Shown here: in pieces, positions 55,661-64,000 of the stretch | Layout: each line of letters opens with the position of its first letter | Position numbering within the stretch: position 1 is the stretch's first letter | Assembly (NCBI RefSeq): GCF_035582795.1 | Contig: NC_134390.1 | Coordinates: 2,867,560 to 2,931,559 of the forward strand | Source: Mycteria americana | Taxonomy: Eukaryota > Chordata > Aves > Ciconiiformes > Ciconiidae | Direction of reading: 5' to 3' | DNA length: 64,000 nt | Program-made: the position numbers and the translations under genes | Notes under the pieces: model-generated | Seen by the model: the letters and a program-made list of their open reading frames with translations, nothing else | Told to the model about the DNA's origin: nothing | The model's database searches: none

Positions 55661-58261
55661 GGGTGGGGGTAAAGCCCCGAAGAAGCAGAGACCGACACCC
55701 GCGGCAGAGCTGGTGCCGGTGGGCGGGGTGGTTCAGGGTGTAATGTACTGTAGCGGTGCCAGGTGTCCGTGGTGGGAGAGGCGATGTGGCTGAGCTGTGC
55801 CGCGGGGGGCCGCAGCCCAAGGGAAGGGAGGTGCTGTTGTGCCTGGGCTTGGGGGTCTGCTGGGGGCAAGCAGAGGTCTGTAACCCTGAAAAGGGAGGCG
55901 GGAGGCAGGTTTCGTTTATATGCGGCAGTAAGCAACCCTCTTCCTTTCCTTCTTGAGAAAGGAGTAAGAGAATTTTCACTGGATGCTCTAGGCTTATTGT
56001 TCTTGGGAAGGGATGAAATACAGGATTCTCTGAGCTAGAACTGTAATCGTAAAAAGAAGATAACAAAAGAGAGGCAAAGTTCATAAAAAAAGCTGAGTTT
56101 GTGACCGTGGTCTGACGTGTGTTGATGGAGGTGTCCAGGCACACAGGAAGAGGCATGTGGGATGGATGGAGGGAGTGGGGGGAGTGTGTTGTGTTCCCGG
56201 CAAGATCCCTTCCTAGTGGTGCGCTGTTTTTTCCTTGCTGCTATTACAATGCTTATGGTAGAGCTGATGCAGCCTTGTCACTGGGTCTCTCCCCAATAAT
56301 GAAGCACATGTCTTGTGCTGAGGACTGAGCGAGGCTCAGCAGGGAAGAGCGAGCGCTGTCAGCAGGCTCTGTGGGGCTAAACAAGTGTAACGCTTGGTGA
56401 CATGGGCACCAGGGTTGTGGACGTGTGGTGAGGGAACACTGATGGGTTGCAGACAGGAGGGCTGTGGTCAACAGGGAGGCTTTGGAGAAGCTGCCATGAA
56501 GGCACAGCTGAGGATGGGTAGGTGAAAGGAGACAGCTGTTGGGAGCACCTTCTGTTGGGGACAGAGTCCGTGTAGAGCTATACTGAAGATAAGTGAGGTG
56601 GGAGCCTTACAGGAGAGAGGGCTTTGGAGTAGGTGGGGAGGGTATGCCTGACAGGATGGCTCTGGCCTTTTTTTTTGCTCCTTTTTGCCATCTGTGGCAC
56701 CCATCAGGCTTCATCTGTCTTGCCTATGGGGGTTCTGACTTCCAAGCTCTTATTTGCATTATTCCTGCTGCTTGAAATGCGTGATATGTGCATCATTGTG
56801 CCACTGCAACGGTCACCTTGTGAGCACCAGCTGAAATCACCAATCCCTTCTGCATGGATCAGATGTCTTGTCTTGCTCTCCATGCTGAAGCAGTGAGTGG
56901 TGTTCTTGTGTCATATGTCATACGTTTTTCTTGCCAGCTGGCTTAGCTCTGGTTGCCTCAGATTTGCTAGCTCTTCTTTGCATGGGGTCCATGCTTTCTG
57001 TGGCCTTCGGTGTGCCTTTCCATGTGCCCCAGAGCCCTCGGTGTGCCTTTCAGAGCAACCCAGACCTCGCACAGATTAGGTATGTCTTCTATTGTGTAAA
57101 GTGCTGCATCGTGGCATTCCAGGTTTGTAGGCCCTTCTGTCCATCTTTCTTACCACTGGTCATCTTTGTTTTGCTGGCTCTGTTCTCTAAGGCAGCACTC
57201 TCTGGTCCTTTCCCACCTGCCTGTACTGATGTCTCTACTGTGGTCGTCTTGGCCGAATTCTTTCAGTCTGGCCATCTTGATGACTGCCCTCTCAGCTCCG
57301 CTGGCCTTTCTCCAGTGGGAAGTACTTGCTGATCCATCTTGCCTAGTTGTCTCTCCTCGTGTTGTGCCATCTGCATCGTGATCTTCACGGCCTAGGTCTT
57401 TTGGGTTAGCCATCTTGCTGTGCCAGTACTGCTAACGATTTTCTAATGAGCAGCATTCTCTGACCCTTCTTTTCCAGCAGGATACCTGTGCTACACTGTT
57501 GTGTGTTGTATGTTTTTTCTGGCTGGCATTCTCTTCTGTGCTTATTGTGTTCTTTTGATGGCCTATTCCTGAATCTAGCACAGACAGTTCAGGGATGTTC
57601 TTATGCTGCTTTGTGATTTTTGTTGTTGTTTTGTTTTATTCCTGGTCTGGGGTTGTCTTGCCTGTAGGGTTCCAGCTGTGGAAGCAAATAATGCTCGTGA
57701 ATAGTGTGTAGAGGAAGGAGGAAATAACTGGAAGGCACAGAGCGGAGGCAAGGAGCCAGGGTAGAGGCAGAAAAAGTTGCAGTTGCAGCTGTCAGGGAAG
57801 TCATCAACATGTCTATTTGGGTTCAGAGTGTGTGTGTTGCATGGTACTGGTGGGCTGTTTGGTTAACGGCCAATAAAGGAGGTAAATGCCTGGCCCTTTC
57901 CTCAGAGGTGCTGCAACTGACTGATGGTGGCACAGTGGTTTGGCTCGCAGCCCGGGGCGAGTTTCTCCTGGTTGGTGGTGGACCAGTGCCAGGGCAAGAG
58001 AACTCCTCTGAGTTGCCTGGGGCACCTGCAATTCTCATGCCTGCTGGTAACGATGCCACCCCAAGGTACCAGGGAAAGGGAAGATGGCACCACACAGCAA
58101 TGGTACCAGACAGGGCAGAGTCTGCCTGGAGGACCTATTTGATCTTCCCTGGCTTTTCTCCTCACCTTCTGGTCTGAGGTTTCTCCCCAAAGTGTATGGC
58201 TGCCTGTTGCAGATGCAGCCATGCTGCAGCTGCAGGGAGGCAGGTGTAAGCAGACTTACAG
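55661..58261. other. Intergenic DNA, no gene recognised
   Basis: Short open frames only. I searched by eye for the first half of an ELAV RRM1 (to precede the exon at 58262) and found none. Confidence 0.5.
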
Positions 58262-59163
58262 GTCCAGAGTCTGGGCTATGGCTTTGTCAGCTGTGTTGAG
58301 ATGAGCGATGGCGACAAGGCCATCAGCACCCTGAAATGCCTCAACTGCAGACCAAGATTGTCAAGGTGCCAGACACCAGGGGCTCCCCTGGGGGGCAGAT
58401 ACAGGGTCTCTCAGGGGATGGACGCCAGGGAATCCTCAGGGGGCGGGTGTGGGGTGGGTGGATGCTGGGGTCCTTTGGTGGGGGGGGGGTGGACACCAGG
58501 GAGTCCCTTGCAGGGGAGGGGGGGTTGCAGATGCCTGGGTCCCTGAAGGGGGGGCCCATGGGTGGGAGGTGGTTCTAGTGCCTGGGTCCCTGGGGCTGAC
58601 CGCCACCCCCCCACCAGGTGTTCTATGCCTGGCCTAGCTCAGTCTCCATCCACGATGCCAACCTCTACGCGAGTGGCCTCCCTAAGGACAAAGGGCAGGA
58701 GATGGAGCAGCTCTTCTCCCAGTACGGCCACACCATCACCTCCCACATCCTCGTTGGCCAGGTCACAGATGTGCCCAGATGCCTGGATCCCCCCTGGGGG
58801 AGGGGGGCTGCCCAGATGCCTGCGTCCCCAGTAGGGTCTGTGGAGAGGGGGAATGGTTCCTGGATCCCGTGGGTGGCCAGTGGGGTGTCTGGGGGGAGAT
58901 TCCTCAGACACCTGGGTCTCACAGGAGAGTCTGGGGGGGGAGATTTCCTGGATGCCTGGGTCCTGCGGATGTGCAGCGGAGTCTCTGGGCTCTGCCTGCC
59001 AGACTCCCCATGCACAGGTGTCTGGTGGGGGCTGGGCTTCACCTGTATTGACAAGCGCATGGAGGCGGACGAGGCTGTCTGGGTTCTGCATGGGCAGAAG
59101 CTGCTGGGTGCTGCGGAGTCCATCACTGTCAAGTTTGCCAACAGCCCCGGCCAGATTTGCTGA
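58262..59163 (+). pseudogene. ELAVL3: ELAVL3-like pseudogene fragment, three exons
   Basis: Three segments match consecutive exons of the neuronal RNA-binding ELAV/Hu family. Exon A, 58262-58365, is the second half of RRM1 (QSLGYGFV, KAISTLKCLN). Exon B, 58618-58768, is most of RRM2 (DANLYASGLP, EMEQLFSQYG, ILVGQVT). Exon C, 59018-59163, is the rest of RRM2 (GLGFTCIDKRMEADEA, GAAESITVKFAN). GAAE and EMEQLFSQYG fit ELAVL3 best. Intron positions equal those of functional genes, so it arose by DNA duplication, not retroposition. Defects: exon A is one base short near 58345 (frameshift), the donor after exon B reads AT instead of GT, exon B lacks one codon, RNP residues are changed (SCVEM for NYIDP), and exon C runs into TGA before the hinge. 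The first RRM1 half, hinge and RRM3 are absent. Confidence 0.85.
58366..59017. repeat. Shared minisatellite filling both introns of the ELAVL3-like pseudogene
   Basis: Both introns (58366-58617 and 58769-59017) are built from diverged copies of a 30-45-bp unit with the core CAGATGCCTGGGTCCC followed by a G-rich stretch. At least seven cores are visible across the two introns, with exon B between them. Confidence 0.6.
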
Positions 59164-59640
59164 CAGCATTTCCCCTGCCAGTGCCAGCTTGCTGACAGCA
59201 TTTCTCCTGCCCCCTTCCTACTCCATCTCCCCATCCTCCTCCTTGCTGTGCTCCATCTCTCTCTTTCTCGACACCCTTGTGCATTTCCCTGTCCCTCTCT
59301 TGTTCCCAGTATCCTTTTTTCTGGCTCTGTCCCACACCTCTTCTCTACCTCCCTCTGTCCTTTTTTCCTCCTGCTTTCCTCTCCCCTCTTTTCCTGCTGT
59401 CCTGCTGCCTTTGAGCACTGAGCCTTGCAGCCAGCTCACTGCTGGAGTTTCTGGTACACATGAAGGAACAAAGATTTTCTGCGTCCTTTGCGCTCCTGGG
59501 TGTGTTTTCAGCCGCTGGTCTTGTGGCAAGTGGCTGTGGCTGAGTCCAGGGGAGGGGGTGATGTGCTGTGGGGCTGGGGTGTTGGCCCCCTGTTCCTGAT
59601 GGGCTCCAGCTGTGGCCTGGTGGGACCCATGAGGTGAGAA

Positions 59641-59721
59641 TGGGGCTGGGCCAAGAGTTTAAAAAGGGTTGAGGATGGGGCTGGGGCTGGGCCAAGGGTT
59701 TAAAAAGGGCTGAGGATGGGG
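59641..59721. repeat. Two 40-bp tandem copies
   Basis: Copies at 59641-59680 and 59682-59721, alike except for two substitutions, each containing TTTAAAAAGGG. One base separates them. Confidence 0.9.
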
Positions 59722-60059
59722 CTGGCCCTGCTGTGCTGAGGGGCTCTACGTGGGGAGGGGGCTGCCTAGGCATGCCTGCCTGTGGGAGCTGGCTGAGGAG
59801 TGAAATGAAGGGGCTCCCCCAGGCAGCTGTCTCCAGCAAGGAACAGCCAGTCCCCACAGCCGGGAAGGATCCCTCCCGGCCGTCCCCGACAGAGCGCACC
59901 ACCAGCACGTGGTGCTGGGAGCTCGGTGCCCCCATTGGCCACACACGTGAGCCACCGTGTCTCTGGGAAGCCTCTTGGGAGAGGAGCATCGGGGCACCTG
60001 GGCGGGCGAGGCAGCCGGCACTGTGGAGGAGGAAGGGGCAGAGGCCGAGAGAGGAGCCT

Positions 60060-61456
60060 CCCGAGCTGCAGCACCGACTTTTGTCCACCCGGTGGCGGCA
60101 GTGAGCGCGCGCGCGTGCGCGCGCACACACACACGGCAAGCGCGCCTCCGCGCATGCGCAGTTCCCAGGAACAGTACCGACATTAGTCCACATGGCGGCA
60201 GCAGCGAGCACGGGAAAATGCGCCATTGCGGATGCGCGTTCCCGAGCTGCAGTACTGACATTTGGCCACCGGGCGGCAGCAGCGAGCTCGAACGAAGGCG
60301 CCACTGCGCATGCGCGGGTACCCAGCTGCAGTACGCATTTTGTCCACCGGGCGGCAGCAGCGACCTCGGGAAAATGCACCACTGCGCATGCACGGCTCCC
60401 GAGCTCCAGTACCGACGTTTGGCCACCGGGTGCCGGCAGGGACCACAAAAATGCGCTACTGCGCATGCGCAGCCCCCCACCTGCGGTACCGACATTTGGC
60501 CACCGGGTCGAGGCAGCTAGCACAAAAATGCGCTACTGCGCATGCACGGCTACCCAGGTGCAGTACTGACTTCTGGCCACAGGGCGGCAGCAGCGAGCCT
60601 GGGGAAAATGCGTCTTCACGCATGCGCGGCTCCCCAGGTACAGTACCGAGATTTGGCCACTGGGCGGCAGCAGCGAGGACAAAAAAAGCGTGCATCTATG
60701 CACCTGCGCGGCTCCCCAGCTGCAGTACCTACTCTTGGTCACTGGACGGCAGCAGCGAGCATGGGAAAACGCCACTGCGCATGCAGAGGTACCCATCTGC
60801 AGTACCGACATTCGGTCACCGGGTGGCAGCAGCGAGATCGGACGAAGGCGCGACTGCGCATGCGCAGTTCACCTGCTGCAGTACTGAGTTTTGTCCACCG
60901 GGTGGCAGAAGCGAGCACAAAAAAGCCATCGCGCATGCGCGGCCCCTCGGCTGCAGTACCGACCTTTATCCACCGGGCGGCAGCATCGAGCACGGGAAAG
61001 TGCGCCACTGCGTATGCGCAAAGCCGCAGCTGCAGTACCCACTTTTGGTCACTGGGCGGCAGCAGCGAGCACACAACAAATGGGCCACCGCGCATGCGTG
61101 GCCCACCCGCTGCAGTACCAACCTTTGTCCACCGGGCGGCACCAGCGAGATCGGACGAAGGTGCTACCGCGCATGCGCGACTTCCAACCGCAGTACCGAG
61201 TTTTGTCCACCGGGCGGCAGCAGCGATCACGGGAAAACGCACCACCGTGCATGCGCGGATCCCGAGCTTCAGTACCGATTTTTCATCACGTGGTGGCAGC
61301 AGAGAGCACGTTTAAATGGGGCACCGCTCATGCGGGGCTCCCCAGCTGCAGTACCCAATTTTCATCACCGGGTGGCAGCAGTGAGCACGGGGAAATGCGG
61401 CACCGCTCATGCGCGGCTCCCCAGCTGCAGTGCCGACGTTTGGTCGTCGGGCGGGT
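60060..61456 (+). repeat. GC-rich tandem array, ~18 units of about 78 bp, with NRF1-type and CTCF-like motifs
   Basis: A diverged head-to-tail array. Taking GGGCGGCAGCAGCGAG as anchor, units begin near 60086, 60188, 60265, 60344, 60422, 60499, 60575, 60656, 60739, 60815, 60894, 60969, 61048, 61128, 61206, 61284, 61364 and 61443 (last partial). Spacing is 75-83 bp, except 102 bp for the first, which has a GC/AC dinucleotide insertion. Unit order: CCACCGGGCGGCAG, then GAGCACGGGAAAATGCG, then GCGCATGCGC, then CCAGCTGCAGTACCGAC. The palindrome GCGCATGCGC is exact in six units (60150, 60306, 60461, 60856, 60931, 61169) and one or two bases off in most others. CpG is retained throughout. All three forward frames stay open over long parts. 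I do not recognise this repeat as a named satellite. Confidence 0.9.
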
Positions 61457-62417
61457 CCAAAGCTGGAACTGCAGGTCGGGACCGAGTTCGTCTGCACGCA
61501 CGAGCGCTTCTGTAATCCTGGAGAGAAGTCCTTGCATCTGGCTCTGCTCTCACGCACTGTCATCAGCAAGTAAAAATTCTGGGCTTGGCTTTGGCATTAT
61601 CCTGTAAGGGAACGCTCTGGGTCTGGGTGTCAGTTGCTTATTTGCTGTGGAATGGTCGTGTTTTTCAGAAATCATTCCAAATAGAACTGGTTGGGTGGGG
61701 CAGGGCAGAGTAAGGGTCTTTGCAGGAACCTGGGAAGTAAAGTCTTCAACGTAGAAAAGCTTAAAGCATTTGCTGTACAGAAGGACTCTCTGTACCCACT
61801 ACATCAGTTGCTTATTAGCAGTGACTGATGTTTGTAGGAGTACCGTGTGGAAGTGTGAACATTCATTAGTGAACTAAAACTGCTTTGGTTCTGTGTAGAA
61901 AGCAGAGGAAGTACAAAACAACATTCCCCCCCCCCCCCTTTTTTTTTTGTTAAACATATCGCAGGGCCTTAGCTTTCTATTGCCAGGCTGGCAAAGCTTC
62001 CCAAGCTCTGTTGCCCCACAGTCACCAAAAGTCTCCAGTAGTTGCCAGGATGGTGAGTTAGTTTTGGGCTTCTAGCCCTCCATTCCACCATTATTTTAGT
62101 CAGATCCTGCATTCCACTCAGTTAAAGACTCATGACAATTGCTTAAAATTTGCATTTGGAAGTCATGCTTCAAACAATGAATTTTCAACAAAATTTTTTT
62201 GACACTAGTCAATGAACTACCATAATACTGGAGCAAAATGACATTTTTAGTGGTTGTTGAATCTCAGAGTGATAACATAGGCATCCCTGTTTGAGCCCTT
62301 ACCACAACCGTTGCAATGTTTGTTTACACACTGCTTGGTTCTTTTGTAAAGGTGTGTAGCTGTGGGAGGTGTGTTATTCCGAAGGTGCTACGGCGCCGAT
62401 GCTCTGGATGTTGGCAG
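61457..62417. other. Sequence between the 78-bp array and the NAA20-like exon
   Basis: Composition drops abruptly to AT-rich after about 61580. A C-run/T-run (61927-61949) is the only simple feature; no gene recognised. Confidence 0.5.
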
Positions 62418-62553
62418 TAATGGGCAAAGCGGGAGGCTCTGTGGCTAGGGGAGAATGGCGTGGACATGCTACTGCTCTCTCTGTTGCACCAGAATTTCGA
62501 CGGCTGGGTTGGGCTGCTAAATCGATGGAAAGACTGGAAGACATTTCAGAAAA
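62418..62553 (+). pseudogene. NAA20: NAA20-like single exon fragment
   Basis: The translated segment MGKAGGSVARGEWRGHATAL followed by SVAPEFRRLGWAAKSM and ISEK matches one internal exon of NAA20, the catalytic subunit of the NatB N-terminal acetyltransferase (GNAT fold). It includes the acetyl-CoA loop, here RRLGWA. It is flanked by an acceptor-like TTGGCAG and a good donor GTGAGT at 62554, so it came from genomic DNA, not from an mRNA copy. About nine of 45 residues differ from the human protein as I recall it, several at buried leucines (L to W, S and R), which suggests relaxed selection. No other NAA20 exon was recognised on either side, so it is most likely a pseudogene fragment; a rapidly evolving paralogue cannot be excluded. 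Confidence 0.75.
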
Positions 62554-63544
62554 GTGAGTACCCTACTTATCTTTATCTTTTAAAGTCATTGTCTTTCTAC
62601 AGACACCTGTCCATGGCTTAGATATTTGATTTGTGTGAAACAGACCCAGAATTTTGCTTTAAGTAGTGTTCTGATGCGCTAAAATTCCCTGTAGGTAGAG
62701 AACAAGAATTACAAATGTTACCTGGTGGTTGAAGTTCTCAGGGTTTCTATGAAAGCTAACTTGCCAGAATGAGTAGGAAGCAGCCTGAATTCCAGTAGAG
62801 ATACTGTATAAAAGGTCCTTTTCTTGACAGGAAAAGAGCTTCACGAAACGTCGGCACTGTTTGCCGTAGGGCCTCCGACATACTTGTTCAGTAATCGTGG
62901 GCTTTGTGCGATTTCCGCAGGCACGATCTTGAACAAATTTTGTACGGCAGCCGGTATCTTAGCTTACTTTCTATCTCGCGCTTGGTTGCTTGTACCTGCT
63001 CAAAACTTACTGTAGTGTCAAATGAACCCACAGGAAAATGTCCTCAACTCGTGCTGGTAGGGCAAGCCCGCTGTAGTTGATAAAATCAGAAAATAGCACG
63101 ATGTTTAGAAACATTTGCCTTGTGAGGACAAGGGCTGTCTCCTGGTAGGCAACTGAATTCTATGACTGATTCCACCGCTCCGCTGGGGCATTTGAAGGAG
63201 GCAGTCCCTAAGCCAATGCAATCTAAAATGGGGGTTGTTTGGGTTTTTTTAATAATTTCTTAGGGATATAAGGCTTGTGTGGGTGTTTAGCTTGTCCTGT
63301 TCTTTCTGTTCCTAATTCTGAACCCACTGACTGGTGTAAAAGAACGGTCACGTGGTAGTCTAACAGTGTTGTCTACCAGGAGCTGGTGGAAGGCCAGGGC
63401 TTATGTAAAGCTGATAAGGAGGATTCAGGCTGGAAAGTGGAACATCTAAACAAGCATTACTGTCCTTGGGAGTTAGGGACATCCTGAAGAAATAGGTAAG
63501 CTAATTAAAATGTTTTGGGAACCATCCGAAACAACTAGTAGGAG
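62554..63544. other. Sequence between NAA20-like exon and LTR
   Basis: AT-rich, no gene recognised. 62835-63010 keeps more CpG than its surroundings and follows an acceptor-like TTGACAG, but its translation resembles nothing I know. Confidence 0.45.
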
Positions 63545-64000
63545 TGTGATAAGAAGCACCCTCCCACAAACTATCCTCATTATAATACTAAAAGTCACAC
63601 CCCTCGAGCTGGAGACCCCGGCCCAAGCAGAGACCCCTCACCTCTGAGCGTGCGCAGCATATTAAAGTAGCGCTGTAGCTTTAAGTTGAAATAAGAGGAA
63701 TGTAGACCAATAGAAAACTGCTTTGTGTAGTTACTTATGCATATGCATAACTAGACTGTAAAAATACTGTACCTGCATGACCGAACTTTGTACTAGCTTT
63801 GTGGAGCTACCACCTAGCGCCCATCTCTGCGCAGACATGAAATAAAAATACCTCTGCCCTGTGTGTATATTGGCGTCTCGCACACCAGGTAAATGACCTC
63901 ACACTTGTGGGATAACAGTTTTGGCACCCCAGATGGGACCGAGCTGACAGCCTCGCCCGGTTCGTCTTGCTGCATCTGACAGGGAGAAGAGGCCTGAGCG
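63545..64000 (+). mobile_element. Endogenous retrovirus: 5' LTR and start of internal region, running off the window
   Basis: An LTR of about 373 bp (63545-63917; TGTGAT... to ...ATAACA) with an AATAAA poly(A) signal at 63841-63846. It is followed by a primer-binding-site-like TGGCACCCCAGATGGGAC (63921-63938) and about 60 bp of leader. A 16-bp perfect palindrome of POU-octamer type lies at 63735-63750. The rest of the element is outside the window, so its completeness, its family beyond avian LTR retrovirus, and its age cannot be judged. The 5' LTR edge is estimated to within a few bases. Confidence 0.7.

Noticed and set aside
55661-58261. Missing upstream ELAVL exon (first half of RRM1)
   Set aside because: No NYLPQNM- or SIGEIES-like segment was found by eye; the pseudogene appears to start at its second RRM1 exon.
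60060-61456. CRISPR-like or telomeric array
   Set aside because: Units are diverged, there are no distinct spacers between constant repeats, and the genome is eukaryotic; no TTAGGG repeats.
62835-63010. Possible further NAA20 exon
   Set aside because: An acceptor-like site and CpG retention are present, but the translation does not match the expected FVDLFVRVSNQVAVN segment.

Overview
The window looks like avian nuclear DNA, probably from a gene-dense, GC-rich microchromosome. Evidence for a bird is four CR1 LINE fragments with the typical 3' ends (ATTCT-type tails), an LTR element at the right edge, and vertebrate multi-exon genes with short introns and CpG islands. The gene order recognised (INHBC, INHBE, GLI1, all on the + strand) matches human 12q13, where R3HDM2 lies head-to-head on the left.

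Layout. 1-12.95 kb is non-coding and AT-richer; I read it as the first intron of a minus-strand gene whose CpG-island promoter and non-coding first exon (GTAAGT donor at 12954-12955, read on the minus strand) lie at 12.6-13.8 kb. By synteny this gene is R3HDM2, but no coding exon is in the window. INHBC (activin/inhibin beta C, two coding exons) is at 14071-16782 and its paralogue INHBE at 24426-26359. Both predict full-length preproproteins with signal peptide, furin-type cleavage site and nine-cysteine mature domain. Then come about 19 kb of intergenic DNA with two orphan CpG islands, a strong CTCF-type motif and many degenerate TG/CA (alternating purine-pyrimidine) tracts. GLI1 follows with 11 coding exons between 45477 and 53461: SUFU-binding SYGH motif, five C2H2 fingers, beta-TrCP degron and C-terminal activation motif are all present, predicting about 1298 aa.

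The right end (55-64 kb) departs from the human order (ARHGAP9 and MARS1 are not seen). It holds a CpG island, a three-exon ELAVL3-like pseudogene that keeps its intron positions, a GC-rich tandem array of about 18 units of roughly 78 bp (60.06-61.46 kb) in which nearly every unit carries an NRF1-type palindrome and a CTCF-like core, a single NAA20-like exon fragment, and the LTR and leader of an endogenous retrovirus running off the window. The 78-bp array is the most unusual object seen here.

How the genes fit together: INHBC and INHBE encode secreted TGF-beta-family ligand subunits and are a tandem duplicate pair; GLI1 is the transcriptional effector of Hedgehog signalling. A (+) CTCF motif at 31.97 kb and a (-) CTCF motif at 45.30 kb are convergent and could fold the GLI1 upstream region into its own loop, away from the INHBC/INHBE pair. 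All functional statements are from homology recalled from memory; no search was run.
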